A stretch of 27,491 nt of DNA from CAYNGH01 sp964396845 (GCA_964396845.1 CAYNGH010000027.1:1-27491); one strand, 5' to 3'; shown: positions 7,726 to 15,738, counted from the first letter of the stretch. Translations and numbers: made by a program. The notes: generated by a model not told the origin, from the sequence alone.

Positions 7726-8592
7726 TTACAACATTATATACTCTCGGCGTACCAGCTCTGCCTCGCCGGTGCCTGCCACCAGGTCCATTACGACAATCTC
7801 CCGGCGGCAGAATGCCCGCACCGGCGGGAAAACCTCCCCGACACCGCGGTTGACATATAGCCGTGTATCCCCGGCATTGAACCATCCCCGGGCCAGCCTT
7901 GTGCCATACTTTGAAGGTATGGACAGAGGCCCATAAAAAGGCAGGCAGACCTGTCCCCCATGGGTATGCCCCGCCAGAATTAACCTTACTCCCCGTTCTG
8001 CCGCCTGATAAAACAAATCGGGAGAATGAGTCAGAAGCAGGATTGTCGCTCCCTCGGGGATGCCCTTCAGGGCTGTGTTCAGATCACAATGGCCGGTGTA
8101 AAGATCATCCACCCCGGCAATATAGAGGCCCTGTTGATCCTCACAAGGGATGTTTTCATTTTTGAGAAAGATTATCCCCTCATCTTTGAGAACCCCCGAT
8201 ATGTAATCCCCATCCACCCAGTGATCATGATTTCCCAGAACTGCCAAAGTACCCAGCCGGGGAGAAAGAACCGACAGAGCCCGGGCGCATCCCGGGACAT
8301 ACTCCCGGAAATGGCTGATAAAATCCCCGGTGATTACCACATAGTCTGGTTTACGGCGGTTGATCCAGCCCGCTATCTTTTGAAGGCGGGAGGGAAGCAC
8401 CCAAGGCCCCATGTGGAGATCCGTAACATGAATCAGTCTGAGGGGATCTCCGCCAAATTTTGTGCCCATGGGGACTCGGTAATGATTCACCTCGTAACCG
8501 GACATGTCCCGGTGAAAAAGGTAAACACTTAGAACCATCAGCCCTGCCAAGGCTGACACTCCGAAGACAATAGACGGATCCTTCCACCACAC
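7726..8592 (-). CDS. Membrane-anchored metallophosphoesterase (YaeI/YkuE/LpxG-like)
   Basis: A 288-residue calcineurin-like phosphoesterase. One N-terminal hydrophobic segment (about residues 8-26) probably anchors it in the inner membrane. The metal-binding motifs are complete and in order: TDLHMG (Asp, His), GDFIS (Asp), GNHDHW (Asn, His), THSPDLF (His) and AGHTHGGQV (two His). This set resembles the YaeI/YkuE group, some of which hydrolyse UDP-2,3-diacylglucosamine in lipid A synthesis; substrate here is not proven. The start at GTG 8592 has no obvious ribosome site; an in-frame ATG 18 codons later is an alternative but would cut the membrane segment. It precedes the beta-propeller gene by 14 bp, probably as one operon. 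The DnaA-box region lies directly upstream. Confidence 0.9.
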   Translation of the reverse strand: MWWKDPSIVFGVSALAGLMVLSVYLFHRDMSGYEVNHYRVPMGTKFGGDPLRLIHVTDLHMGPWVLPSRLQKIAGWINRRKPDYVVITGDFISHFREYVPGCARALSVLSPRLGTLAVLGNHDHWVDGDYISGVLKDEGIIFLKNENIPCEDQQGLYIAGVDDLYTGHCDLNTALKGIPEGATILLLTHSPDLFYQAAERGVRLILAGHTHGGQVCLPFYGPLSIPSKYGTRLARGWFNAGDTRLYVNRGVGEVFPPVRAFCRREIVVMDLVAGTGEAELVRREYIML

Positions 8593-8689
8593 GCTGAAAT
8601 ATTTCGTTTAATTCACAATGTTTCCCTTCTCAAGATGAACATTGGATACCACATGATCCCGGAAAAAACAAAAAAAATAGTGAGGAAAG

Positions 8690-8698
8690 TTATCCACA
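8690..8698 (+). promoter_or_regulatory. DnaA box 1 (TTATCCACA)
   Basis: Exact match to the high-affinity DnaA box consensus TTATNCACA, directly after an A-rich stretch. Confidence 0.75.
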
Positions 8699-8777
8699 GG
8701 ATATGCAGTCATTCAAGCACTATTGAAACCGGATCAACAAAGGAGGCCAACCTCAAAAATAATCGGAATTATTTGGA

Positions 8778-8786
8778 TTATCCACA
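8778..8786 (+). promoter_or_regulatory. DnaA box 2 (TTATCCACA)
   Basis: Exact consensus match, 88 bp from box 1 in the same orientation (start to start), and 4 bp after the AAATAAT/ATTATTT hairpin. Confidence 0.75.
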
Positions 8787-8792
8787 GTAGCT

Positions 8793-8801
8793 TGTGTATA
8801 A
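8793..8801 (-). promoter_or_regulatory. DnaA box 3 (TTATACACA, inverted)
   Basis: Exact match to TTATNCACA on the minus strand, only 6 bp from box 2, giving a head-to-head pair. Confidence 0.72.
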
Positions 8802-8847
8802 GTTTGTGAAAAACCTCTCTCCCCTGTGGATTCAAACATCAAAAGAT

Positions 8848-10710
8848 TCAATTTGTGGTGAGTTTTTCGGATATTGCCCGAAAAAGCTCACCGGTTATCC
8901 ACGCTGGTTCCCGGCGCCCCATGATGGAGTTTACCGGTTTTACCGGCAGTCCCTGGAATTGCCCTGCCTGGGGCCAGAAGCCGTTATTCACCAACTGACC
9001 GCCATCTGAGCCTGCAGGAGTGTTGATGACCGGCCCTATGAATTTTATATCATCGGGAGTCATCCAGCCGGAAACCGCCCCAAAGGTGCGGGCCAGCTCC
9101 CGGGGATATTCAAAGGCCCGGGCCTCCACCGGCAGTATGATATGTTTCCCTCGGAACCAATAGGTCTGACCGATATTCTCATCCAGATAGACCCCATCAA
9201 GACCGCTGGTGCGGGGCAGACTGCCGGGGAGAATTCCTATCACCCGGTGAAAACGGGGATGTCGCTGGTTCCATTCTTCCAGGGCTTTGAGAATCACATC
9301 AACATTTTCGGGAAATGGCTCTATCACAATATCTTGGGGGAAATCTTGGTAGCAGTGTATCTCAAAACTCTCCTCTGCCAGGGGAAAGACTCCCTTCGTA
9401 AAATGAATCCCGTCCCGAACCCCGTCACTGTAACGTCTTTCCCCTGCGGATCTGGGCAGGGCATTCTTCAAATAATCCCGAACCCTGGGATACATGGTAA
9501 ACTTTCTCTGGGTGTTTTCCGGCAGAGGCGCAGCAAACCGGACAAAACTACGCCTTTCCCAGCCCCGATCCTCAAGGCGGGAAACCCAATCCCAGTCCTC
9601 CACATCCCATTTTTCCGGCGGAGCCCAGTATCCCACCGGCAAAGGCATCACCGCAACACGAAGGGACTTTGACGGTCTTGTGACGGCTTTTACCACCCTT
9701 TCCCGTAGCCGGGAGGATCTTGCCGGATCCACTATGGTGACCCGAAAATTATAATCCCCGAAAAACTTTGGATCCGCCGGGTCCAGAAAGAAACGGTACA
9801 TGTGGGTGCGGTAATTTTCCTCTTCAACAAGGCGAAAGGCAGATCTCTCGGGCAGGCCGATACTCACCGGTTCTGCCAGCTCCCTTTCCCACAGGACTCC
9901 GTCGGTTTTGTCACTCACCGGGTCAAACTCCACAGGGCCGGCACTCCCCAAAGGAATGGAATACTCCTCCCGGTTGAATCCCCGTTTCCCAAGATTGAGA
10001 GTCAAAAGATAATCCCCTGGGAAGGGAGTTCCCCTTTCGGTTTCCACCGTCAGGTAAACTACCATTTTCTTTCCCGCCACCAGAGGAACCGATGGATCAT
10101 TCAACACCTGGATGGGACGAACAATCCCGATACGGGCGCCGAATATCCGAGAGTCGATAAAATCCGCCATGAACCTTGCGGTTTCTTCCATGTCCGGGGC
10201 CGTGCCGAAGGCCTCGGTATCTCTGGAGCCGGTTATGTCGATGAGATATTCACCCCGGCGGACAAAGACCCTGACCCTGGCGGGGTTCTGGAAGGCAATA
10301 AAGGACTCATCCCCGAAGTCGGCATCCTCTGCAGAACGGAAATATCCCTGACGGCTTCCTGCCAGCTGGTTCTGATACGCAGCCCGGGCTTTCGATATGG
10401 AATCGATACCGCCGGAATCAGGCCGTAAAACCGTAACCACCGCCTGAAAGGTCAACCCTGTCCGGGGAGCCACTCTCCGGTCGATTATGTAACGATACCC
10501 GGTAATGGACTGGCTGGCAATGGCCCTGGTGGCGACGTTCTTTTTCTGATTCACAATCTCCCAGCCATCATCAACCCGGAGTAAATTATGAGGCAGAGGC
10601 ATGTAACGGACAGTGTCGGTAAGGGCCTGGGTTACCTGAGCCATGGCAGGCCCTGTAGCCAGAATCATCAGGATTGCACATACTATCAGCAGAACACGGC
10701 CATTATTCAT
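8848..10710 (-). CDS. Secreted protein of unknown function, possible degenerate metallopeptidase C-terminal region
   Basis: A 620-residue protein with a Sec signal peptide (basic start, hydrophobic core LLIVCAILMILAT, cleavage likely after AMA). I choose ATG 10710 because GGGGG lies 9 bases upstream; ATG 10716 and TTG 10719 are in frame. The first 170 residues resemble a secreted lipoprotein-like beta domain; the middle has beta-rich segments such as VVYLTVETERGTPFPGDYLL. The C-terminal region has a YLDENIGQTYW segment followed by EYPRELARTFG (RELAR at about residues 537-541), positioned like the HELGHTFG zinc helix of secreted metallopeptidases but with both histidines missing. That resemblance is tentative. 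No membrane anchor or lipobox is seen, so it is probably periplasmic or exported. The last bases overlap a DnaA-box variant. I do not recognise the family. Confidence 0.82.
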   Translation of the reverse strand: MNNGRVLLIVCAILMILATGPAMAQVTQALTDTVRYMPLPHNLLRVDDGWEIVNQKKNVATRAIASQSITGYRYIIDRRVAPRTGLTFQAVVTVLRPDSGGIDSISKARAAYQNQLAGSRQGYFRSAEDADFGDESFIAFQNPARVRVFVRRGEYLIDITGSRDTEAFGTAPDMEETARFMADFIDSRIFGARIGIVRPIQVLNDPSVPLVAGKKMVVYLTVETERGTPFPGDYLLTLNLGKRGFNREEYSIPLGSAGPVEFDPVSDKTDGVLWERELAEPVSIGLPERSAFRLVEEENYRTHMYRFFLDPADPKFFGDYNFRVTIVDPARSSRLRERVVKAVTRPSKSLRVAVMPLPVGYWAPPEKWDVEDWDWVSRLEDRGWERRSFVRFAAPLPENTQRKFTMYPRVRDYLKNALPRSAGERRYSDGVRDGIHFTKGVFPLAEESFEIHCYQDFPQDIVIEPFPENVDVILKALEEWNQRHPRFHRVIGILPGSLPRTSGLDGVYLDENIGQTYWFRGKHIILPVEARAFEYPRELARTFGAVSGWMTPDDIKFIGPVINTPAGSDGGQLVNNGFWPQAGQFQGLPVKPVNSIMGRREPAWITGELFRAISEKLTTN

Positions 10711-10781
10711 ATCCATCAACCCCCATGTCAGTATTTATGATATATTTCCCCCGCCGGCTTTTTTACCTGCTGTCAGGACAG

Positions 10782-10810
10782 TTGACACCAGGAGCAGATC
10801 CTGATAAAAT
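10782..10810 (+). promoter_or_regulatory. Sigma-70-type promoter of miaB
   Basis: TTGACA (10782-10787), a 17-bp spacer and TAAAAT (10805-10810). The start codon at 10832 leaves a leader of only about 15 bases containing the GAGGTG ribosome site. The -35 is a perfect consensus and the -10 differs at one position. Confidence 0.8.
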
Positions 10811-10831
10811 CGGGAATATTCGAGGTGAAGC

Positions 10832-12142
10832 ATGACCGACTATTCAACCTACAAACTCATCACATACGGTTGTCAGATGAACCAGTATGATTCCGGGGTA
10901 ATCGCCTCGACGGTGGAATCCATGGGTGCCCGGCCTGTGGATGACGAAGAAGATGCAGATTTGATTATTCTCAACACCTGCTGTGTCCGCAATTCCGCGG
11001 AAAACAAGGTTTATGGCCGACTGGGGCAATACAAGGCCCTCAAGGACCAAAGGCCCCATCTGGTCATTGCAGTGCTGGGATGCCTTGCCCAGAAGGATAA
11101 GGAAGACCTGATGAAGCGATTCCCCCATGTGAGCCTGGTGCTGGGCCCCAGAAACCTGTGGGAACTTGCTGAAATGCTCCAGAAAGCCCGCCGGGAAGAC
11201 ACTCTTTGCTGTACCGACGGCGAGGGCAACCGGTTCATATCCCCCACCATCAGAAAAGAAAAAGTCACGGGATATGTCACCATCAGCATCGGTTGCGACT
11301 GTTTCTGCACATTCTGCATTGTGCCCCATGTCCGGGGACGGATTAAATCCCGCCCGGTGGATGACATTATCGCCGAAGCCCGGCAACTGACGGATCAGGG
11401 ATACAAAGAAATCTTCCTGTTAGGTCAGAATGTGAACACATATGGCTTTGACCTTCCAAACAAGCCCAGTTTTTTTCATCTTTTGCAAAAAGTCAACCAG
11501 GTCCCGGGAATCCGGCGGATCCGGTTCACATCGCCCCATCCCAAGGATTTTTCCCGGGAGCTGATTGAAGGGATGGGCCGGCTGGAGAACCTTTGCCCCG
11601 CGGTGCATCTTCCCCTGCAGGCAGGCTCCGATACAGTGCTTCAGCGGATGAACCGGAAATATGACACCGCCCGGTATGAAGAAATCGTCAGGGGGTTGCG
11701 GGAATCGGTGCCGGGTATCGCCGTGAGCACAGACCTGATTGTCGGATTCCCCGGTGAAACTGACTCCGAGTATGAAGAAGGGTTGCAGTTCATCGAGAGG
11801 ATGCAGTTTGACCAGGCCTTTATGTTTGCATATTCCCGGCGATCGGGGACCGTTGCCGACAGGATGCCGGGACAAGTTCCCAGAGATATTAAAATGAACC
11901 GCCTTTACCGGCTCATAGAAATGCAGAATCAGATATCCAGAGATAAAAACGAAAAAGCTGTGGGGACAATTCGCCCGGTGCTGGTGGAGGGGACCTCGAA
12001 AAAAGATCCAAGCCGGGTGACGGGACGAACCGACACCAACAAGGTGGTCAACTTCCCCGGCAATGCTGATGACGTGAACCGGATAATAAAAGTCCGCCTG
12101 TCAAGGGCCTATACATGGGGTTTTCTGGGAGAACCTGCTTGA
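10832..12142 (+). CDS. miaB: tRNA-2-methylthio-N6-dimethylallyladenosine synthase MiaB
   Basis: A 436-residue radical-SAM methylthiotransferase that adds the methylthio group to i6A37 of tRNAs reading codons starting with U. The N-terminal UPF0004 domain carries the cluster cysteines in YGCQMNQYDS, LNTCCVR and VLGCLAQ. The radical-SAM cysteines sit in GCDCFCTFCIVPHVRGR (the C-x3-C-x2-C set, with one extra cysteine). The C-terminal TRAM-like domain runs from about residue 375 (VLVEGTSKKDPSRVTGRT). The MNQYDS motif and overall pattern favour MiaB over MtaB or RimO. Length is normal. ATG 10832 follows GAGGTG. The gene has its own promoter and is convergent with prfA, with 6 bp between stop codons and no terminator visible there. 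Confidence 0.96.
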   Translation: MTDYSTYKLITYGCQMNQYDSGVIASTVESMGARPVDDEEDADLIILNTCCVRNSAENKVYGRLGQYKALKDQRPHLVIAVLGCLAQKDKEDLMKRFPHVSLVLGPRNLWELAEMLQKARREDTLCCTDGEGNRFISPTIRKEKVTGYVTISIGCDCFCTFCIVPHVRGRIKSRPVDDIIAEARQLTDQGYKEIFLLGQNVNTYGFDLPNKPSFFHLLQKVNQVPGIRRIRFTSPHPKDFSRELIEGMGRLENLCPAVHLPLQAGSDTVLQRMNRKYDTARYEEIVRGLRESVPGIAVSTDLIVGFPGETDSEYEEGLQFIERMQFDQAFMFAYSRRSGTVADRMPGQVPRDIKMNRLYRLIEMQNQISRDKNEKAVGTIRPVLVEGTSKKDPSRVTGRTDTNKVVNFPGNADDVNRIIKVRLSRAYTWGFLGEPA

Positions 12143-12148
12143 ACTCCT

Positions 12149-13225
12149 TCAGGATGACAGCCCTGCCTCTCGGAGAAGTTCTTCCTTCTCGGCGTTTTTC
12201 AGAGCATCAATCAGGCTGTAAAGATCCCCTTCCATTACATATTCCAGGTTATGGGCAGTGTAACCGATGCGGTGATCTGTAATCCGGGTCTGGGGATAAT
12301 TGTATGTGCGGATTTTTTCCGACCGATCTCCAGTGCCCACCTGAAGTTTCCGGGAGGAGGCAATCTCTTCTTCCTGCTTTCGAATGGCTTTCTCCAGGAG
12401 TTTTGCCCGGAGCATCCTCATGGCCTTTTCCCGGTTCTGTCGCTGGGAACGCTCATCCTGGCAGGCGACTACAATTCCCGTTGGGTTGTGGGTTATTCGT
12501 ATGGCAGAATCGGTCTTGTTCACGTGCTGGCCGCCGGCTCCCGATGAACGGTATGTATCCACCCTTAAATCACCGGGATCAATCTCCACATCCACTTCTT
12601 CCGCCTCGGGAAGCACTGCCACGGTGGCAGTGGATGTGTGAATCCTGCCTGAGGCCTCGGTATCGGGGACCCGCTGAACCCGGTGAACTCCAGATTCAAA
12701 CTTCATCAGGGAATAGACACTTTTCCCCTTGATGCTGAAGTTGACTTCCTTGACTCCTCCCAGCTCAGTTTCATGAATATCCAGAATCTCGGTCTTGAAG
12801 CCTTCCCGTTCGGCAAATTTCATATACATCCTCATCAGGTTGGCGGCAAAAAGGGCTGCCTCATCGCCACCGGCGCCCTGGCGGATCTCTACGATGATAT
12901 TCTTGTCGCCGTAAGGATCCCTTGGAAGCATCAGGAATTTTATATCCTGCTCCAGCTTTTCAACCTCCCCTTCCAACCGGTGAATCTCATCTTCAAGGAA
13001 AGATTTCATATCGGGGTCCTCTTCCATTTCAGACATCTGGCGGGCTTCCTCCTGGTCAGATACCGCCTTTCGATACTGCCGGGCCAGGTTCACCAGCTCC
13101 TCCATATGAGAGCGTTCCTTGGATATTTCCTTCAACCGCTGGCTGTCCCCGAGAACTTCGGGGTTGCAAAGCTCATCGTTGAGATGTTGAAATTTTTCCT
13201 CTATCCGATCCAGTGCCTCCAGCAT
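12149..13225 (-). CDS. prfA: Peptide chain release factor 1
   Basis: A 358-residue class I release factor that recognises UAA and UAG. The peptidyl-tRNA hydrolysis motif GGQ lies in SGAGGQHVNKTDSA. The codon-recognition tripeptide in RVPDTEASGRIHTS is P-D-T, a P-x-T form as in RF1 and unlike the SPF of RF2. The conserved GAGGDEAALFA and DERSQRQNREKA blocks are present, and length is normal. ATG 13225 follows GGAGG by 7 bases. Upstream lies the tdk terminator, so prfA must have its own promoter in the 50-bp gap, but I see only weak boxes there. prmC, a common neighbour, is not present. It is convergent with miaB. Confidence 0.97.
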   Translation of the reverse strand: MLEALDRIEEKFQHLNDELCNPEVLGDSQRLKEISKERSHMEELVNLARQYRKAVSDQEEARQMSEMEEDPDMKSFLEDEIHRLEGEVEKLEQDIKFLMLPRDPYGDKNIIVEIRQGAGGDEAALFAANLMRMYMKFAEREGFKTEILDIHETELGGVKEVNFSIKGKSVYSLMKFESGVHRVQRVPDTEASGRIHTSTATVAVLPEAEEVDVEIDPGDLRVDTYRSSGAGGQHVNKTDSAIRITHNPTGIVVACQDERSQRQNREKAMRMLRAKLLEKAIRKQEEEIASSRKLQVGTGDRSEKIRTYNYPQTRITDHRIGYTAHNLEYVMEGDLYSLIDALKNAEKEELLREAGLSS

Positions 13226-13274
13226 GTGTCAACCTCCAAAAATAATTCTTGACCCAAAAAGTTTCCAACAATGC

Positions 13275-13300
13275 AAAACCCCGGCGGATATATGCCGGGG
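13275..13300 (-). terminator. Intrinsic terminator of tdk
   Basis: Perfect 7-bp stem GCCGGGG/CCCCGGC (13279-13285 with 13294-13300) and 8-base loop; read on the minus strand it is followed by TTTT (13275-13278). It lies just after the tdk stop codon and before prfA. Confidence 0.75.
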
Positions 13301-13316
13301 CAATAAAAACAAATAT

Positions 13317-13970
13317 CTACAACCGGCCTGCAGTTTCTCTCTCTCTTAAATGCCGGGATGCCGTTTGTTGAGTTGACTGGCTTGTGCTCTTTGTCCTGTT
13401 GGGAATCTGATGGCACCTGCGACAGCGGGCCTCATAAGCCTCGGAAGCTCCCACCTCGATAACCGGGCTGTGGGCAGGGGCAGGCTCGCCGTCAATCAAT
13501 CGCTGGGATCGACAGGCGGGACGCCCGCACTGAATGCAGATGGCGGAAAGCTTTGAAACTGATTCTGCCACTGCCAGAAGATCCGGCATACAGCCAAAAG
13601 GCCTGCCCAGAAAATCCTGATCCAGTCCCGCAGCAATTACCCGCAGGCCCGAATCCGCTAACTTCTGGCACAAATCCACCAGGTCCGAATCAAAGAACTG
13701 GGCCTCGTCAATCCCCACCACCCGGGTATCCTTGTCCAGCATCTCCTCAATCTGGGAAGTATCCTTCACTGCGTAAGCCTCAAAGGTATATCCGCTGTGG
13801 GACGCCACCTTGACCTTGTGGAAACGGTTGTCCAGGGTGTGCTTGAACACCTGAACCTTCTGGCGGGCAATGGTGGCCCTTTTCAGCCGGCGGATCAGCT
13901 CCTCGCTCTTTCCACTGAACATACTGCCGCAAATGACCTCGATGGATCCAAATATATCCCCCTCGTGCAC
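13317..13970 (-). CDS. tdk: Thymidine kinase (type II)
   Basis: A 217-residue salvage enzyme that phosphorylates thymidine with ATP. The P-loop is GSMFSGKSEEL (about residues 15-25), the Walker-B-like region is VGIDEAQFFD, and the zinc/lasso region has CIQCG and CRRC pairs. FLGRPFG is the usual dNTP-binding block. Start is GTG 13970, supported by a strong AAGGAGGGG site 6 bases upstream; no ATG fits better. The last 25 residues, rich in Ser, Thr, Gln and Arg, go beyond the normal end of the family. Upstream is the rpmE terminator, so transcription probably starts in the AT-rich gap 13971-14030, where only weak promoter boxes are visible (TTGCGA). Confidence 0.95.
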   Translation of the reverse strand: MHEGDIFGSIEVICGSMFSGKSEELIRRLKRATIARQKVQVFKHTLDNRFHKVKVASHSGYTFEAYAVKDTSQIEEMLDKDTRVVGIDEAQFFDSDLVDLCQKLADSGLRVIAAGLDQDFLGRPFGCMPDLLAVAESVSKLSAICIQCGRPACRSQRLIDGEPAPAHSPVIEVGASEAYEARCRRCHQIPNRTKSTSQSTQQTASRHLRERETAGRL

Positions 13971-14030
13971 GAAAAACCCCTCCTTGATGAAGCCGCAAAT
14001 ATTTAAATTTTATCTGCAAAACCTTCGCAA

Positions 14031-14062
14031 ATAAAAAACTTGCCCGTCCCCCACAGGCAAGT
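14031..14062 (-). terminator. Intrinsic terminator of the secG-rpmE unit
   Basis: Perfect 7-bp stem ACTTGCC/GGCAAGT (14038-14044 with 14056-14062), 11-base loop, followed on the minus strand by a T-rich run (TTTTTAT). It lies 10 bp after the rpmE stop. Confidence 0.8.
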
Positions 14063-14071
14063 CAATCTGTC

Positions 14072-14296
14072 TTAAACCTCTACTTCGTTGGATTTCAGAC
14101 CGTAACGGCGACGGAATTTCTCCACCCGGCCTTCCTTTCCGCCGGTGAACATCTTGGACTTGCCGGTGTAAAAAGGATGGCAGGCGGAACATATTTCTGT
14201 CCGCAGGTCCTGACGGGTTGACAGGGTTTCAAATGTTTCGCCACAGGCACATTTGACCGTGGTCTTGTTAACCTTGGGATGAATCTTGGCTTTCAT
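14072..14296 (-). CDS. rpmE: 50S ribosomal protein L31 (zinc-binding form)
   Basis: A 74-residue ribosomal protein. It begins MKAKIHP, as L31 normally does. The four zinc cysteines are in KCACG and CSACHPFYTGK, so this is the C+ form. The end GRVEKFRRRYGL is typical. ATG 14296 is chosen over an in-frame GTG at 14308 because GAGGTGG lies 8 bases upstream and matches the family start. It follows secG by 33 bp on the same strand and ends just before a terminator, so secG-rpmE is probably one transcript. Confidence 0.96.
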   Translation of the reverse strand: MKAKIHPKVNKTTVKCACGETFETLSTRQDLRTEICSACHPFYTGKSKMFTGGKEGRVEKFRRRYGLKSNEVEV

Positions 14297-14329
14297 TGGA
14301 ACTTCCACCTCTTGTTAATATAAAATGAC

Positions 14330-14677
14330 TTATTTAAACGCAAACAGGGAAACCAGAAAAGACATTACCACAAAACTTACCGCCAGGTAGTTGGTGATTT
14401 CCTGAAGGGTTTCCTCGAAGCCCTTTTTTCCCCGGAATACCGACTGGCTTGAACCGCCCATAATTCCCGAGAGGCCCTCGCTTTTTGTGGTCTGCAGAAG
14501 CACCGCAACCACCAGCCCCAGGCACACCAGAAAATAGATGAACAGCAGAACCGTGTGAAGCCAGGTATGCCTGTAGGGAGCCGCCGCCCCCGAAGGAGTG
14601 GTCAGGGCTACATTGGGATCCCCGCCGGTAGCCTGGGCAAACATTATCAGGCCACGGTTGTATATCAGTTGCAACAT
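14330..14677 (-). CDS. secG: Protein translocase subunit SecG
   Basis: A 115-residue inner-membrane subunit of the SecYEG channel. Two transmembrane helices are visible: TVLLFIYFLVCLGLVVAVLL (about 42-61) and a C-terminal one (NYLAVSFVVMSFLVSLF). Between them is the conserved LLQTTKSEGLSGIMGG block and the FRGKKGFE motif. ATG 14677 has AGGAG 9 bases upstream. The first helix usually begins near the N-terminus, so the roughly 40 residues ahead of it are an extension; ATG 14644 would shorten it but has no good ribosome site. It is first in a two-gene unit with rpmE, driven by the promoter at 14759-14787. Confidence 0.93.
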   Translation of the reverse strand: MLQLIYNRGLIMFAQATGGDPNVALTTPSGAAAPYRHTWLHTVLLFIYFLVCLGLVVAVLLQTTKSEGLSGIMGGSSQSVFRGKKGFEETLQEITNYLAVSFVVMSFLVSLFAFK

Positions 14678-14758
14678 CTATCTGTTCTCCTAAAGAAATG
14701 TTTGGCTCTCCCTGGGGCATTCGTCCATAAAAGGACAAACCCTGCCGGGATTCTGGAT

Positions 14759-14787
14759 ATTATACATGCTCCCGCCGGCCAAGTCAA
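14759..14787 (-). promoter_or_regulatory. Sigma-70-type promoter of secG-rpmE
   Basis: On the minus strand TTGACT, a 17-bp spacer, then a perfect TATAAT. The secG start is about 80 bases downstream. The leader contains a small stem (TTTGTCC with GGACGAA, one G-T pair). Confidence 0.85.
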
Positions 14788-14846
14788 CCCCCGGCCCGGT
14801 GATACATGCACAATAAAGGCAAATAATCAAAAAATCTCCCGCCGGA

Positions 14847-15668
14847 TTATTCAGATTCCACTTCCAGTTTGTCCACCAGATCCACAATCTTTTCAACTAC
14901 AAGAAAATACTCGTCAAAGAGCTTCTGCATATAAGCCCTGGGGGGATTGTTTCCGCCCTTTTTCAAACCAAGAACCTCCTGGAGAATCGACAAATCCAGG
15001 TTGAATTCGATGGATGCCGCCTTGATGATCTCTTCTTTTGTCACCGGAGCCTGAATATTGTGAAGATGAAGCAGTGCCGCCATGTAAAGGGCAAAGCCGG
15101 AGAAATTTGAAACCAGAATGTTTCGAAGCTCGGCAACGGTATAGTTGGAATACATATACATCTGCCGTAATCGCAGAGAAACATTGCGAACCTGACGTTC
15201 CAAATCATAGCGGATATTGGACCGGTCAATCTCCATATCCATAAAAATATCCTGACCATACAAAACCACATGATGGTTTTTCATATCCAGGTATTTTACC
15301 GGAAAAACATCGGCGGAATCCTCGATGTCACTCACATCCACCACAAAGCTGGAAATATTGGACCTGCCGGAAAAACCTTTGGCAACAGGCGCCACCTTTT
15401 TCAGGATACCAGGAGAATACTCCGGTACCAGCACCAGAAGGTTAAGGTCTGATGAGCCGGGGAAGTAATTGTTTTTGACTGCAGAACCGTAAATGATCAC
15501 CGAGAGAAGCTGATCTCCCAGAATCCGATCCAATTGCTTCATATAACTGGCGATGGCGCTTCTGTCCCGCTCACGGATGGGCAGGCTCTCAAGATTCATG
15601 ATTTCCAAGGGCTCTCCTCCGTCGGTTGTTATTATCCTTATATTCATATTTTTGTCCGACACCTCCAT
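14847..15668 (-). CDS. Nucleotidyltransferase-fold protein with altered DxD motif
   Basis: A 273-residue soluble protein. Residues 50-115 match the minimal nucleotidyltransferase fold: IIYGSAVKNNYFPGSSDLNL holds the Gly61-Ser62 pair and Asp74, but the second metal-binding acid is Asn76 (D-L-N in place of D-x-D). A third acidic strand may be FVVDVSD. The C-terminal helical part (about 165-273) resembles the HEPN-like or substrate-binding helices of such proteins. No partner toxin or antitoxin gene is next to it. ATG 15668 is supported by a promoter just upstream, though AGGG is very close to the start; ATG 15647 behind GGAGGTG (14 bases) is the alternative. Substrate is unknown. It is divergent from the efflux regulator gene. 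Confidence 0.78.
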   Translation of the reverse strand: MEVSDKNMNIRIITTDGGEPLEIMNLESLPIRERDRSAIASYMKQLDRILGDQLLSVIIYGSAVKNNYFPGSSDLNLLVLVPEYSPGILKKVAPVAKGFSGRSNISSFVVDVSDIEDSADVFPVKYLDMKNHHVVLYGQDIFMDMEIDRSNIRYDLERQVRNVSLRLRQMYMYSNYTVAELRNILVSNFSGFALYMAALLHLHNIQAPVTKEEIIKAASIEFNLDLSILQEVLGLKKGGNNPPRAYMQKLFDEYFLVVEKIVDLVDKLEVESE

Positions 15669-15688
15669 ACCCTACCATCGGCAAAAAA

Positions 15689-15717
15689 ATATTAATCTGG
15701 AAGGATTTTTTCTCCAA
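15689..15717 (-). promoter_or_regulatory. Promoter of the nucleotidyltransferase-fold gene
   Basis: On the minus strand TTGGAG, 17-bp spacer, TAATAT. The expected transcript start is about 15 bases before ATG 15668. Confidence 0.55.
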
Positions 15718-15738
15718 GAAGAAAATAAAAGGGAAAAG

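Larger units (their letters stand above)
8593..8847. promoter_or_regulatory. Intergenic region with clustered DnaA boxes and AT-rich hairpin (candidate oriC or DnaA-binding locus)
   Basis: This 255-bp gap holds three perfect DnaA boxes (TTATNCACA): TTATCCACA at 8690-8698 and 8778-8786 on the plus strand, and TTATACACA on the minus strand at 8793-8801. A weaker box (GAATCCACA, minus) lies at 8825-8833, and a one-mismatch box TTATCCACG at 8895-8903 lies just inside the neighbouring gene. Between the boxes is an A-rich run (8663-8680) and a perfect 7-bp inverted repeat AAATAAT/ATTATTT (8757-8774). No protein-coding frame is convincing. The gap also has to carry the promoter of the metallophosphoesterase gene; TTGAGA with a 17-bp spacer to TAAACG on the minus strand is a weak candidate. 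No dnaA, dnaN or rpmH is nearby, so origin function is inference. Confidence 0.65.

Noticed and set aside
7712..7885. N-terminal extension of the beta-propeller protein upstream of ATG 7711
   Set aside because: It overlaps the metallophosphoesterase gene in another frame, is rich in Arg/Gly/Cys/Pro like a shadow frame, and the ribosome site AAGGGG points to ATG 7711.
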